Positions 7,671 to 17,177 are shown, numbered from the stretch's first letter. The stretch: DNA of 52,968 nt from Nodosilinea sp. LEGE 07088 (GCF_015207395.1 NZ_JADEWX010000025.1:1-52968); one strand, 5' to 3'. Numbers and translations: made by a program. Notes: generated from the sequence alone by a model not told the origin.

Positions 7671-9965
7671 ATGACCATAAGTCCCCCTGAACCGGGACAA
7701 AAAGTCAGGGTCGTAGTTGATAAAGATCCGGTACCCGTCTCATTTGAGCGATGGGGCAAACCCGGCCACTTCGACCGCACGTTGGCCAAGGGGCCCAAAA
7801 CCACCACCTGGATTTGGGATCTGCATGCCGACGCCCATGACTTTGACAGTCACACCAGTGACCTGGAAGATATTTCGCGAAAAATCTTCAGTGCTCACTT
7901 TGGCCATTTAGCCGTCATTTTTATCTGGCTAAGCGGCATGTACTTCCACGGTGCCAAGTTCTCTAACTACGAGGCTTGGCTCACCAACCCCACCGGCATT
8001 AAGCCCAGTGCTCAGGTAGTTTGGCCCATTTTTGGCCAAGAAATTCTCAACGCCGACGTGGGCGGCGGCTTCCACGGCATCCAGATCACCTCTGGCTTGT
8101 TCCAGATGTGGCGGGCCAACGGCATTACTAACGGCTTCCAGCTCTACTGCACCGCCATTGGCGCCCTGGTAATGGCCGGGCTGATGCTGTTTGCCGGGTG
8201 GTTCCACTACCACAAGGCTGCTCCCAAGCTGGAGTGGTTTCAAAACGTGGAATCGATGATGAATCACCACCTGGCCGGGCTCTTGGGCCTGGGCTGTCTG
8301 GGCTATGCCGGTCAGCAGATCCATGTGTCGTTGCCCGTCAACGCCTGTTTGGATGCGATCGATGCGGGCAAGCCTCTAACCATTGGTGGCCGGCTAATCG
8401 ACTCGGCGGCGGCGATACCCTTGCCCCACGAGTGGATCCTTGACAAGAGCTTGATGGCGGATCTATACCCCAGCTTTGCCGAGGGACTAAAGCCATTTTT
8501 CACCCTAAATTGGGGAGTCTACGCTGACTTCCTGACCTTCAAGGGTGGGCTAAACCCCCAAACTGGCGGGCTGTGGCTGTCGGATACGGCCCACCATCAC
8601 CTGGCGCTGGCGGTGCTATTTATCGTCGCGGGCCACTTCTATCGCACCAACTGGGGCATTGGCCACAGCTTTAAAGAGGTGCTAGAAGCTCACAAAGGGC
8701 CCTTTACCGGCGAAGGCCACAAGGGTATGTACGAAATTTTCACCACCTCCTGGCATTGCCAGCTGTCGTGGAACTTGGCCTGGGTGGGCTCTCTATCGAT
8801 CATCGTGGCCCACCACATGTACTCGATGCCCCCCTACCCGTACATCGCTACCGATTACCCCACTCAGCTGTCGCTGTTTACCCACCACATGTGGATTGGC
8901 GGCTTCTTAATCTGTGGGGCGGCGGCCCACGCAGCCATCTTCATGGTGCGGGATTATGACCCCGCCATTCATGTGGATAACCTGCTGGACCGCGTGTTGC
9001 GCCATCGGGATGCGATTATCTCGCACCTCAACTGGGTGTGTATTTTCCTGGGCTTCCATAGCTTTGGGCTATACATCCACAACGACACCATGCGGGCGCT
9101 GGGGCGACCCCAGGATATGTTCTCCGATACGGCGATTAACCTCCAGCCCATATTTGCCCAGTGGATTCAGGGCATCCATGCTGCCGCCGCTGGCAACACG
9201 GCACCCCAAGCCCTGGCCGGGGTTAGCCCTGTGTTCAACGGCGACGTGGTAGCGGTAGGTGGAAAGGTTGCTATGGCGGCCATTCCCCTGGGGACAGCCG
9301 ATTTTATGGTGCACCACATTCATGCCTTCACCATCCACGTGACGGTGCTGATTTTGCTCAAGGGCGTGCTATTTGCCCGCAGCTCCAGGCTAGTTCCCGA
9401 CAAGGGTGAACTGGGCTTCCGGTTTCCCTGCGATGGACCCGGTCGGGGCGGTACCTGCCAGGTTTCGGGCTGGGATCACGTTTTCCTCGGCCTGTTCTGG
9501 ATGTACAACTCCATCTCGATTGTGATTTTCCACTTTAGCTGGAAGATGCAGTCGGATGTGTGGGGAACGGTTTCGCCCGACGGGGCAGTGTCGCACATTA
9601 CCGGCGGCAACTTTGCGGCCAGCGCGATCACGATCAACGGCTGGCTGCGCGATTTCCTTTGGGCGCAGGCTTCCCAGGTGATTGGTTCCTACGGGTCGGC
9701 ACTGTCGGCCTACGGTCTGATGTTCCTCGGGGCGCACTTTGTCTGGGCCTTTAGTCTGATGTTCTTGTTCAGCGGTCGCGGCTACTGGCAAGAGCTGATC
9801 GAGTCCATTGTTTGGGCGCACAGCAAGCTGAAGCTGGCTCCGGCCATCCAGCCCCGTGCCCTGAGCATTACCCAAGGTCGGGCCGTGGGCCTGGCGCACT
9901 ACCTGTTAGGAGGGATTGCCACAACGTGGGCCTTCTTCCTGGCGCGAATAATTTCGGTGGGATGA
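7671..9965 (+). CDS. psaA: Photosystem I core protein PsaA
   Basis: One half of the PSI reaction-centre heterodimer; binds P700, the A-branch electron carriers and antenna chlorophylls in the thylakoid membrane. The 764-residue protein starts [10 protein letters not shown] and keeps the family-defining [12 protein letters not shown] loop at 585-596, whose Cys587 and Cys596 bind the FX [4Fe-4S] cluster jointly with PsaB. Histidine-rich chlorophyll-binding helices are intact throughout (for example [10 protein letters not shown] and [12 protein letters not shown]). Length is about 13 residues above the usual 750. The excess falls around residues 225-250, a loop between QIHVSLP and IPLPHEW that here contains extra residues including a cysteine. 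It heads the gene order psaA-psaB-psaL-psaI. Confidence 0.98.
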   Translation: MTISPPEPGQKVRVVVDKDPVPVSFERWGKPGHFDRTLAKGPKTTTWIWDLHADAHDFDSHTSDLEDISRKIFSAHFGHLAVIFIWLSGMYFHGAKFSNYEAWLTNPTGIKPSAQVVWPIFGQEILNADVGGGFHGIQITSGLFQMWRANGITNGFQLYCTAIGALVMAGLMLFAGWFHYHKAAPKLEWFQNVESMMNHHLAGLLGLGCLGYAGQQIHVSLPVNACLDAIDAGKPLTIGGRLIDSAAAIPLPHEWILDKSLMADLYPSFAEGLKPFFTLNWGVYADFLTFKGGLNPQTGGLWLSDTAHHHLALAVLFIVAGHFYRTNWGIGHSFKEVLEAHKGPFTGEGHKGMYEIFTTSWHCQLSWNLAWVGSLSIIVAHHMYSMPPYPYIATDYPTQLSLFTHHMWIGGFLICGAAAHAAIFMVRDYDPAIHVDNLLDRVLRHRDAIISHLNWVCIFLGFHSFGLYIHNDTMRALGRPQDMFSDTAINLQPIFAQWIQGIHAAAAGNTAPQALAGVSPVFNGDVVAVGGKVAMAAIPLGTADFMVHHIHAFTIHVTVLILLKGVLFARSSRLVPDKGELGFRFPCDGPGRGGTCQVSGWDHVFLGLFWMYNSISIVIFHFSWKMQSDVWGTVSPDGAVSHITGGNFAASAITINGWLRDFLWAQASQVIGSYGSALSAYGLMFLGAHFVWAFSLMFLFSGRGYWQELIESIVWAHSKLKLAPAIQPRALSITQGRAVGLAHYLLGGIATTWAFFLARIISVG

Positions 9966-9987
9966 CCCGTTTGGTCATGGGATTCCC

Positions 9988-10017
9988 GGTAGGGGCACAG
10001 CATGCTGTACCCCTACC
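9988..10017. repeat. 30-bp near-perfect palindrome between psaA and psaB
   Basis: Arms beginning GGTAGGGGCACAGCA pair with the opposite arm with one mismatched position, around the centre GCATGC. It lies in the 116-bp psaA-psaB spacer, 22 bp after the psaA stop. GTAGGGGCAC...CCCCTAC palindromes are frequent dispersed repeats in cyanobacterial genomes. In mRNA it would form a long hairpin that could stabilise the psaA 3' end or attenuate psaB; neither is shown. Confidence 0.8.
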
Positions 10018-10081
10018 GCAACCCAAACCACCGAATTTCGACGAATTGCGTTTTCTGACCCATTCGTATCCGTTTTGATTC

Positions 10082-12310
10082 ATGGCAACTAAATTCCCAA
10101 AATTTAGCCAGGACTTGGCTACCGATCCGACCACAAGGCGGATCTGGTACGGGATTGCCACGGCCCATGACTTTGAGAGCCACGATGGCATGACGGAGGA
10201 GAATCTTTACCAAAAGATTTTCGCCTCCCACTTCGGCCATTTGGCAATCATCTTTTTGTGGACCTCGGGCAACCTGTTCCATGTCGCCTGGCAAGGCAAC
10301 TTTGAACAGTGGGTGAAAGACCCACTGGGCGTGAAACCGATCGCCCACGCGATCTGGGATCCGCAATTTGGCCAACCCGCTGTGGATGCCTTCACCCAGG
10401 CGGGGGCCAATTATCCGGTTAACATTTCATTCTCTGGGGTGTACCACTGGTGGTACACCATCGGCATGCGCACCAATGTCGATCTCTACAGCGGGGCCAT
10501 GTTCCTGCTGATTATGGCGGCGGTCATGCTGTTTGCCGGTTGGCTGCACCTACAGCCTAAGTTTCGGCCTAGCTTGGCCTGGTTCAAAAATGCGGAATCG
10601 CGCCTGAACCACCACCTGGCTGGGCTGTTTGGCGTTAGCTCTCTGGCCTGGGCTGGTCACCTCATCCACGTGGCGATTCCCGAAGCGCGGGGTCAGCACG
10701 TGGGCTGGGATAATTTCCTGTCAGTCAAACCTCACCCTGCCGGGTTGAAGCCCTTCTTCACTGGTCAGTGGGGGGTCTATGCCCAGAACCCCGACAGTGC
10801 AAACCATGTGTTTGGCACTGCCCAAGGGTCGGGCGATGCGATTCTCACCTTTTTGGGTGGGTTCCATCCCCAGACCGAAGCGCTGTGGCTGACGGATATT
10901 GCCCACCACCACCTGGCGATCGCGGTGTTGTTTATCGTCGCGGGTCATATGTACCGGACTAACTTCGGTATTGGCCACGACATGAAGACCATCATGGAAG
11001 CCCATAACCCGCCACCGGGTACCCCCTTTGGGGGCATGATTGGGGCAGGACATAGAGGCATCTATGATACTTACAACAACTCCCTGCACTTTCAGCTAGG
11101 TTGGCACCTGGCCTGTTTAGGGGTGGTGACATCCCTGGTAGCGCAGCACATGTACTCGCTACCGTCCTACGCGTTTATCGCCAAGGACTTCACTACCCAG
11201 GCGGCGCTCTATACCCATCACCAGTACATCGCTGGCTTCTTGATGGTGGGGGCCTTTGCCCACGGGGCGATTTTCTTGGTGCGGGATTACGACCCCAAGG
11301 CCAACGAAAACAACGTGCTGGCTCGCATGCTGGAGCACAAGGAAGCGATCATCTCCCACCTGAGCTGGGTATCGCTGTTCCTGGGCTTCCACACCCTTGG
11401 ACTGTACGTTCACAACGACGTAGTGGTCGCCTTTGGCACCCCAGAAAAGCAGATCCTGGTCGAGCCAGTCTTTGCCCAATGGGTACAGGCAGCCTCTGGC
11501 AAGCTGCTCTACGGGTTCGATACTCTCCTATCTAACCCCGACAGCATTGCCACCACCGCCTGGCCTAACTTTGGCAACGTGTGGCTACCGGGCTGGATGG
11601 ATGCCATCAATAGCGGCAGCAACTCGCTGTTCTTGACCATTGGCCCCGGCGACTTCCTGGTTCACCATGCGATCGCCCTGGGTCTACACACCACCACCTT
11701 GATCTTGGTCAAGGGGGCGCTGGATGCCCGCGGCTCGAAGCTAATGCCCGACAAAAAAGACTTCGGCTACAGCTTCCCCTGCGATGGCCCTGGTCGGGGC
11801 GGCACCTGCGATATCTCCGCGTGGGATGCCTTCTACCTGGCCATGTTCTGGATGCTGAACACGATTGGCTGGGTGACCTTCTACTGGCACTGGAAACACC
11901 TCACTTTCTGGGGTGGCAACGTGGCCCAGTTCAATGAAAACTCGACCTATCTCATGGGTTGGTTCCGAGACTATCTGTGGCTTAACTCGTCGCAGCTAAT
12001 CAACGGCTACAACTCCTACGGCATGAATAATCTGGCCGTCTGGGCATGGATGTTCCTCTTTGGGCACCTGGTCTGGGCGACGGGCTTCATGTTCTTGATC
12101 TCCTGGCGGGGTTACTGGCAGGAGCTGATCGAGACCCTGGTGTGGGCCCACGAGCGCACTCCTCTGGCGAACCTGGTTCGCTGGAAGGATAAGCCCGTTG
12201 CCCTCTCCATCGTGCAGGCTCGGGTGGTGGGTCTGGCTCACTTTACGGTGGGCTACATCGTCACCTACGCCGCCTTCCTGATAGCCTCGACCTCCAGTCG
12301 CTTTGGCTAG
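10082..12310 (+). CDS. psaB: Photosystem I core protein PsaB
   Basis: Partner of PsaA in the PSI reaction centre. The protein has 742 residues, as expected, starting [20 protein letters not shown], and carries the FX ligand loop [12 protein letters not shown] at 565-576 with Cys567 and Cys576. The C-terminal part ([20 protein letters not shown]) and the histidine-bearing helices match canonical PsaB over the full length, so there is no sign of a pseudogene. It lies 116 bp after psaA on the same strand and is presumably co-transcribed. The spacer holds a 30-bp palindrome. The 372 bp after psaB hold GC-rich hairpins and a terminator-like structure before psaL. Confidence 0.98.
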   Translation: MATKFPKFSQDLATDPTTRRIWYGIATAHDFESHDGMTEENLYQKIFASHFGHLAIIFLWTSGNLFHVAWQGNFEQWVKDPLGVKPIAHAIWDPQFGQPAVDAFTQAGANYPVNISFSGVYHWWYTIGMRTNVDLYSGAMFLLIMAAVMLFAGWLHLQPKFRPSLAWFKNAESRLNHHLAGLFGVSSLAWAGHLIHVAIPEARGQHVGWDNFLSVKPHPAGLKPFFTGQWGVYAQNPDSANHVFGTAQGSGDAILTFLGGFHPQTEALWLTDIAHHHLAIAVLFIVAGHMYRTNFGIGHDMKTIMEAHNPPPGTPFGGMIGAGHRGIYDTYNNSLHFQLGWHLACLGVVTSLVAQHMYSLPSYAFIAKDFTTQAALYTHHQYIAGFLMVGAFAHGAIFLVRDYDPKANENNVLARMLEHKEAIISHLSWVSLFLGFHTLGLYVHNDVVVAFGTPEKQILVEPVFAQWVQAASGKLLYGFDTLLSNPDSIATTAWPNFGNVWLPGWMDAINSGSNSLFLTIGPGDFLVHHAIALGLHTTTLILVKGALDARGSKLMPDKKDFGYSFPCDGPGRGGTCDISAWDAFYLAMFWMLNTIGWVTFYWHWKHLTFWGGNVAQFNENSTYLMGWFRDYLWLNSSQLINGYNSYGMNNLAVWAWMFLFGHLVWATGFMFLISWRGYWQELIETLVWAHERTPLANLVRWKDKPVALSIVQARVVGLAHFTVGYIVTYAAFLIASTSSRFG

Positions 12311-12321
12311 CGAGGAGCGCA

Positions 12322-12404
12322 TCCCCTCCTCGGAGGGGTAAGGGGTGGGTTTAACTGAGTCCGTTGATCCACCCCGCCCTCCGGGCACCCCTCCCAGGAG
12401 GGGA
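12322..12404. repeat. GC-rich multi-hairpin dispersed repeat in the psaB-psaL spacer
   Basis: CCCCTCC-TC-GGAGGGG (12323-12338) and CCCCTCC-CA-GGAGGGG (12388-12403) are two hairpins with identical arms. Between them GGGGTGG can pair with CCACCCC, so the unit can also fold as a larger cloverleaf. It begins 12 bp after the psaB stop. It looks like a REP-type palindromic element; it may protect the psaAB mRNA 3' end (inference). Confidence 0.75.
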
Positions 12405-12469
12405 AAGTAAGACAAAAAATTACGCTCACGAGTAGCCTTTTCAAACAGCCACCAGGCTGAGACGGCGAT

Positions 12470-12486
12470 GGTGGGCGATGCCCACC
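12470..12486. repeat. Short dispersed hairpin GGTGGGC-GAT-GCCCACC
   Basis: A perfect 7-bp stem with a 3-nt loop. The same element occurs at 39977-39993 with loop GGT, upstream of lipA, so it is a dispersed palindrome in this genome. Confidence 0.75.
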
Positions 12487-12507
12487 CGATCAAAAATATT
12501 TTTAGAA

Positions 12508-12637
12508 ATTGAGGTGTGTCAGACCCTCTACAGCCCCGTTCTGACCCCTTCTACAGGCTTGAGACGGATGGAGACTCTCCGCTTCTCAAGAGTCCTGGTT
12601 CTTCGGGGTAGTTGAGCCAGGACTTTTATTCTTTTCC
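12508..12637 (+). ncRNA. Structured RNA candidate upstream of psaL (copy 1 of a duplicated element)
   Basis: A roughly 130-nt element ending 45 bp before the psaL ATG. The core 12551-12637 matches the reverse complement of 17178-17264 at 84 of 87 positions, and weaker similarity extends back to an ATTGAGGT start. The 3' part has stem AGTCCTGG (12591-12598) with CCAGGACT (12617-12624) followed by TTTTATTCTTTT, a terminator-like end. CTCAA (12585-12589) can pair with TTGAG (12612-12616), interleaved with that stem, giving an H-type pseudoknot or two competing folds. GGAG-ACT-CTCC forms a small hairpin upstream. It could be a psaL leader attenuator, the terminator of psaAB, or a free-standing small RNA. 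I do not recognise it as a named family. Confidence 0.5.
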
Positions 12638-12682
12638 CTGCGTGTCTAGACAACCAAACCAAATCCAGAGGTAAATCAACCC

Positions 12683-13165
12683 ATGACCAATCAAGTCGTT
12701 GGCCCTTACCAAGGCGATCCTCAACTGGGTCACCTGTCTACCCCGATCAGTGACTCTGCTTTTGTGCGGGCATTCATTAGCTGGCTGCCAGCTCACCGTA
12801 AGGGAATGGCTCCCATTACCCGAGGCCTAGAAATTGGCCTAGCCCACGGCTATTTTTTAGTCGGGCCAGAGGTGGTTGTAGGGGCTTTGCGAGACTTTGA
12901 GGCGGCTCCCTACCTGGGTGGGTTGGTGACTGCGATCGCGATCGTGCTGCTCGGCACCGCTGGCATGGGAGCCCATGGGTTGGTCTCGAACAAGCCCGCT
13001 GCTGAACAGCCCGCTGGTACCGACGCCCTCAAAACCTCCGAAGGTTGGAGCGAAATGACCGCTGGCTTCTTCATTGGCGGCATGAGTGGAGCCTATATGG
13101 CCTATTTCCTCCTGACTCACTTTGAAGAGCTCAATGCCATTTTCAGAGGTTTTGTGAATAACTAG
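12683..13165 (+). CDS. psaL: Photosystem I subunit PsaL (subunit XI)
   Basis: Encodes 160 residues. PsaL forms the contact region of PSI trimers and tetramers and binds chlorophyll. The family motif [15 protein letters not shown] is near the N-terminus, followed by [16 protein letters not shown], a second membrane helix ([20 protein letters not shown]) and the third near the C-terminus ([17 protein letters not shown]). Length is typical. The order psaL then psaI, directly behind psaAB on the same strand, places four PSI core genes together. Translation signals are modest (AGAGG upstream). The duplicated element at 12508-12637 occupies its leader. Confidence 0.97.
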   Translation: MTNQVVGPYQGDPQLGHLSTPISDSAFVRAFISWLPAHRKGMAPITRGLEIGLAHGYFLVGPEVVVGALRDFEAAPYLGGLVTAIAIVLLGTAGMGAHGLVSNKPAAEQPAGTDALKTSEGWSEMTAGFFIGGMSGAYMAYFLLTHFEELNAIFRGFVNN

Positions 13166-13220
13166 GTGCCCCGAGGCTAGGCTCAACAATATTCATTTAC
13201 TTGCTAAGGAGATTTCAATC

Positions 13221-13337
13221 ATGGATGGAACCTATGCGGCATCGTGGCTGCCCTGGATTTTGATTCCGATTATCACCTGGCTCATGCCAGTGGCCGTGAT
13301 GGGCATGCTGTTTTTCTACATTGAGAGCGACGCCTAA
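13221..13337 (+). CDS. psaI: Photosystem I subunit PsaI (subunit VIII)
   Basis: A 38-residue single-span protein, [20 protein letters not shown] followed by [18 protein letters not shown]. The [14 protein letters not shown] start, the WLMP motif and the YIE(S/G) end are the signature of cyanobacterial PsaI, which sits beside PsaL and supports its assembly and trimer formation. The start ATG at 13221 has a clear ribosome binding site AAGGAG 9 nt upstream. It lies 55 bp after psaL and is followed by a strong intrinsic terminator, so it is the last gene of the PSI group. Confidence 0.96.
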   Translation: MDGTYAASWLPWILIPIITWLMPVAVMGMLFFYIESDA

Positions 13338-13401
13338 ACACCTAGGCGTTTCGTCAGTGTTTGGGATGGGGTGGTAACACACCTGCTCAACATCACAGCT
13401 A

Positions 13402-13428
13402 GAAGGCGCGGGTTCCGCGCCTTTTTTT
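13402..13428 (+). terminator. Intrinsic terminator after psaI
   Basis: Stem GGCGCGG (13405-13411) and CCGCGCC (13415-13421) with a GTT loop is followed by seven T (13422-13428). Two upstream A residues can pair with the first T residues. A textbook Rho-independent terminator closing the psa genes. Confidence 0.93.
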
Positions 13429-13636
13429 GCCTAGCCTACTTAGACTGGCGACGATCAAGAGTAGGCTGAGCCATTGTCGATAACCTGATCGTGACTGAAT
13501 AATTCCACCTTAATCGGTCACCAGCCGAGCAGTACTGGCATTGCAGCCCTCATCCAACTTGATTCCCACCATTCGGCGTTGGCGGGGGGATTGTGATTTT
13601 GGGACGTAGGCAGCATAGCAACGTTAACCGTGGCTT

Positions 13637-13795
13637 CTAGGCGTAGCGCCGCACCATCCGCTCTAGCTGACGCATCACCTGCCGAAGTTGCTGGTTTTCT
13701 TGGCGCAGGGCTTTGTTTTCGGCCCGGAGGCGTTGATTCTCATACCCTAGGGCCTGGTTATCTGGGTGTAGCTGCTCTGAAGATGAAGCGTACAT
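13637..13795 (-). CDS. 52-residue leucine-zipper-like coiled-coil protein
   Basis: Starts MYASSSEQLHPDNQALGYEN and continues into a charged, heptad-patterned helix rich in RLRAENKALRQENQQLRQ, ending MVRRYA. Leu, Asn and other residues recur every seven positions across about residues 14-48, the pattern of a parallel leucine zipper. No DNA-binding basic region or membrane span is evident. Start ATG at 13795, stop TAG at 13637-13639; no strong ribosome binding site is visible. It is too short for most gene callers. The clean amphipathic pattern is the main support for it being real. Confidence 0.55.
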   Translation of the reverse strand: MYASSSEQLHPDNQALGYENQRLRAENKALRQENQQLRQVMRQLERMVRRYA

Positions 13796-14162
13796 GGTGG
13801 TTTCGGGTGACAAAGACTAGGCGATTGCTCGGAGCCGCACCCTAACCTTGCCCCTATTGCTAAGGACAGTTGGCATGGCTCAACGATCAAGACTGAACCA
13901 TGTTGGCGGGCAACGGCAAAGGTCACCAATGTTAGAGATGATCTAGGCAGTTACGCTATATCTCTATTGTGGCTTGCCTATAGGCCCGACTTAGAAACCG
14001 TAATCAAGCGCAACAGCGCCCCGCGGCAGGGCTGCCCTAACAGGGTTTCCTATGATGTCTAGCCCTAGTACTCCACAGCTTAAGTTTATGTACTAGTCCT
14101 TAGAGCTAGGGAGCAGGAGAGCCAAGCGAGCCAGAACGATGGACATATTTCGCCTCAAGGCA
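13796..14162. other. Spacer with no recognised feature
   Basis: About 370 bp between the small coiled-coil ORF and the catalase 3' end. I see no convincing ORF, repeat family or terminator. It should contain the promoter of the coiled-coil ORF on its left side and the catalase transcript end on its right. Confidence 0.4.
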
Positions 14163-15641
14163 TTAGGTAGACGCGGGTTTAGGATCGGGCTGGGGGGGCT
14201 TCACCTGACCGATCGCCTTTGAAACCCGATCGGCTAGCTCGGGGTCGGCCTGGCGAAACAGGGCGAGCTGATGCTTCTGAATTATGTCCATACATTTGCC
14301 GAGGCTACCGGCAATATTCTTAACTAGCCGCCCTTTCTCGTCTTCACTCAGCATTTGATAGAACATCCGCGCCTGGTCGGCATGGTCGTCTTCATCGAGC
14401 TCAATCCGATCGGCCAGCCCTTCGACAGGATGCGCTGGTTCGGCTGCACCTGGAGCAACCTGGGGATAGTCGTGGTGGGTAGGGTGGAAGTTGTTGCGGC
14501 TGCCTTTGCTGCTATCGCTCTGCATTAGCCCATCCCGGTAGCCGGTGTTAGCCGTTGTAGCGTGGGGCGCATTGACGGGTAAGGTCTCATAGTTGACGCC
14601 GAGACGATAGCGGTGGGCATCTGCGTAGGACATGATCCGCGCTTGCAGCATACGATCGGGCGACCAGGAGACCCCCGGTACGATGTTGCCCGGCGAGAAC
14701 GCAGCCTGCTCAACTTCAGCAAAGTAGTCTTCGGGGTTGCGGTTCAGCTCCAGACGGCCCACCCGCTGCAGCGGAAAGTCGCCGTGGGGCCAGACCTTAG
14801 TCAGATCAAAGGGATTCCAGGGGAAATCCTTGGCTTGCTCATCGGTCATGGTCTGGATGTGCATGGTCCAGGAGGGATAGTTACCCTCGTCAATGGCGTT
14901 ATAGAGGTCCTTGGTGGCCCAGCGGGGCTCGATACCCTGGAGTTTCATCCACTGCTCTTCGGTGAAGAACTTATTGCCCTGGTTAGTCTTAAAGTGAAAC
15001 TTAACCCAGATCCGCTGGTCTTCTGCATTGATGAAGCTAAAGGTGTGGCTGCCGTAGCCGTTCATGTGACGCCAGCCCATGGGGGCGCCGCGATCGCCCA
15101 TCAGCCACAGCACCTGGTGCAGGCTCTCCGGCACCAGCGACCAAAAATCCCACCAGCGCTCGTCCTGCCGCCAGTTCTCTTGGGGATGCTCCTTCTGCGA
15201 TCGAATAAAATCCATAAACTTCATTGGGTCGCGCATGAAGAAAATGGGGGTGTTGTTGCCGGTCAGATCCCAGTTGCCCTCTTCGGTGTAGAACTTGATG
15301 GCAAACCCGCGCAGGTCGCGATAGATGTCAGAGCCACCCTTAGATTTAGCTACGTTTGAGAAGCGCACAAAGACTTCCGTTTCTTTGCCAACTTCAGCAA
15401 ATAGCTTGGCTTTGGTCAGGGAGGTAATATCGTCAGTCACTGTAAAGGTGCCGTAGGCTCCAGACCCTACGGCATGTACCACCCGCTCAGGAATCCGCTC
15501 GCGGTTGAAGTGAGCCATCTTCTCCAACAGCGTGTAGTCGTCGAGCAGCAGAGGACCATACTTCCCCGCCGATCGCGACACTTCGTTGCTCGGTACGGGA
15601 ATGCCCGCCGCGTTCGTTAGCGTATTCTTTGTATCAGCCAT
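14163..15641 (-). CDS. Monofunctional haem catalase
   Basis: Converts hydrogen peroxide to water and oxygen. The 492-residue protein has the distal histidine in FNRERIPERVVHAVGSGAYG (His56), the distal Asn in GNNTPIFF (Asn129) and the haem-ligating Tyr339 in RIMSYADAHRYRLG. The FHFKTNQG segment matches the NADPH-binding region of small-subunit (clade 3) catalases. The length fits the small-subunit class and there is no signal peptide, so it should be cytoplasmic. The start is an ATG at 15641. It is divergent from a Na+/H+ antiporter with 149 bp between starts. Cyanobacteria more often rely on KatG, so a clade-3 enzyme suggests an accessory, possibly acquired, gene (inference). Confidence 0.95.
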   Translation of the reverse strand: MADTKNTLTNAAGIPVPSNEVSRSAGKYGPLLLDDYTLLEKMAHFNRERIPERVVHAVGSGAYGTFTVTDDITSLTKAKLFAEVGKETEVFVRFSNVAKSKGGSDIYRDLRGFAIKFYTEEGNWDLTGNNTPIFFMRDPMKFMDFIRSQKEHPQENWRQDERWWDFWSLVPESLHQVLWLMGDRGAPMGWRHMNGYGSHTFSFINAEDQRIWVKFHFKTNQGNKFFTEEQWMKLQGIEPRWATKDLYNAIDEGNYPSWTMHIQTMTDEQAKDFPWNPFDLTKVWPHGDFPLQRVGRLELNRNPEDYFAEVEQAAFSPGNIVPGVSWSPDRMLQARIMSYADAHRYRLGVNYETLPVNAPHATTANTGYRDGLMQSDSSKGSRNNFHPTHHDYPQVAPGAAEPAHPVEGLADRIELDEDDHADQARMFYQMLSEDEKGRLVKNIAGSLGKCMDIIQKHQLALFRQADPELADRVSKAIGQVKPPQPDPKPAST

Positions 15642-15790
15642 AAAGACACCTGGGTTCCGTAGAAATCTGGGCTAAAGCAGGGAGGGTGCTGCCAAAGTCA
15701 TACCCTGCACTCTAGCGGTGACGTCCAAGCCCTCGCCTCTGCCAAATGAGAGATGCTCAAACGCCGCGAAGCGCCTTGAATAGATAGACC

Positions 15791-17050
15791 ATGGAACCAA
15801 AAGTTATTCTCTACATTGCCTTCGGTCTAGCAACGCTAGGGCTCACCTGGCTACCGGATGTGCGGCATATTCGCTACATCGGCACTCCAATCATCTATGT
15901 ACTGTTGGCGGCACTCCTGTTTAGCCTGCCGCTGAATTTACCGGTCATCGATCCGATCGCTAATACGGTTCATAGCCACATCACTGAGTACCTGACCGAG
16001 CTAATTGTGATTGTCTCTCTAGCCGGAGCGGGCCTGGCGATCGACTGTCCATTTCGGTTCAAAGCTTGGGCTTCGACCTGGTGGCTGCTAGGGGTGGCTA
16101 TGCCCCTTTCGATCGGTGCTGCCGTGGTGCTGGGGCAATATCTCTTTGGTCTATCGTTGGCGGCATCGGTTTTGCTAGGAGCACTCTTGGCCCCAACTGA
16201 CCCCGTTCTAGCCGCTAGTGTACAGGTAGGGCCACCCAATCAGGGGGGCGAGGATCCGGTGAGGTTTAGCCTTACCACCGAAGCCGGGCTCAATGACGGT
16301 CTGGCTTTTCCCTTCGTATATCTGGCTATGGGCCTGGCCGAACACGCGTCAGTTGGGGGCTGGCTGGTAGAGTGGTTTTTCGTCGATCTGCTCTACCGGG
16401 TTGGGGCAGGCATTCTGTTGGGTATTGGCGTCGGCTGGATTATAAGCCACTACGTTTTTCACTATTCCGATGAGACCAATCGAGCCGAGACCCAAGAAGG
16501 GCTAATGGTAATGGCAACGATCTTTTTAGCCTACGGTTTGGCCGAAATGATCCACGGCTACGGCTTTTTAGCTGTCTTTGCGGCGGCAGTGGCCGGCCGT
16601 CAAAACGTGAACAAAGCCGATAGCTATCATCAAAAGCCTTACCAGTTTGCTGACCAAATGGAGAATATTCTACTGGGTTTCTTGCTGCTGGCCCTGGGTG
16701 GGTTCATTGCCACCAGTACAGTTCAGCTGGGTTCAGTAAATGCCCTGGTTTTTGCTGGGTTGTTTTTACTGGTGGTGCGACCGTTGGCCGGTATGATTTC
16801 GCTTAGAACGCTCGAGTTCAGGCGGATTGAAAAGCGTGCGATCGCCTTTTTAGGCATTCGCGGATTTGGCTCGTTCTATTATTTGGCCTACGCCCAAAAC
16901 CACGGCAGCTTTGAGGACATGGGGGTGCTGTGGCAAATCACCACTGTCGTCATTTTGGCTTCGCTGCTGATCCACGGCGGCAGCGCTACCTTCGCCATGC
17001 GTAAGCTCGACAGCAAGGGGCATTTACAGTCGTCGCTGCCGCCAAGCTAG
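15791..17050 (+). CDS. Na+/H+ (cation:proton) antiporter, CPA1 type
   Basis: A 419-residue integral membrane protein with about 12 hydrophobic spans. The conserved PTDP motif (LLAPTDPVLAASVQVG), the following TEAGLNDGLAFPFVYLA motif with the Asn-Asp dyad used in cation/proton exchange, and a late RGFGSFYYLAYA segment are all present. These mark the NhaP/CPA1 group, which exports Na+ or Li+ in exchange for protons and helps with salt and pH homeostasis. Start ATG at 15791. No C-terminal regulatory (TrkA or UspA) domain follows, so it is the short form. It is divergent from catalase and faces an inverted repeat copy at its 3' side. Confidence 0.9.
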   Translation: MEPKVILYIAFGLATLGLTWLPDVRHIRYIGTPIIYVLLAALLFSLPLNLPVIDPIANTVHSHITEYLTELIVIVSLAGAGLAIDCPFRFKAWASTWWLLGVAMPLSIGAAVVLGQYLFGLSLAASVLLGALLAPTDPVLAASVQVGPPNQGGEDPVRFSLTTEAGLNDGLAFPFVYLAMGLAEHASVGGWLVEWFFVDLLYRVGAGILLGIGVGWIISHYVFHYSDETNRAETQEGLMVMATIFLAYGLAEMIHGYGFLAVFAAAVAGRQNVNKADSYHQKPYQFADQMENILLGFLLLALGGFIATSTVQLGSVNALVFAGLFLLVVRPLAGMISLRTLEFRRIEKRAIAFLGIRGFGSFYYLAYAQNHGSFEDMGVLWQITTVVILASLLIHGGSATFAMRKLDSKGHLQSSLPPS

Positions 17051-17177
17051 CGCCTGAACCACGTCCAAATTCAAACACGCCGCCTAAAAGTAGGCAGGCT
17101 GTAGACACAAACGGCCGTTTACCCTGACCAACTGGAACCATACCCCAGACCTGAGGATGAATAACGGCAATATGTTA

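Noticed and set aside
9390-9899. 169-codon minus-strand frame inside psaA
   Set aside because: Antisense shadow of the psaA coding sequence.
7671-13337. Calling the psa block a far-red (FaRLiP) cluster
   Set aside because: No apc, psb paralogues, rfp regulators or psaF/psaJ partners nearby; proteins read as canonical.
14613-15359. 248-codon plus-strand frame inside catalase
   Set aside because: Antisense shadow of a well-conserved haem catalase; no independent support.
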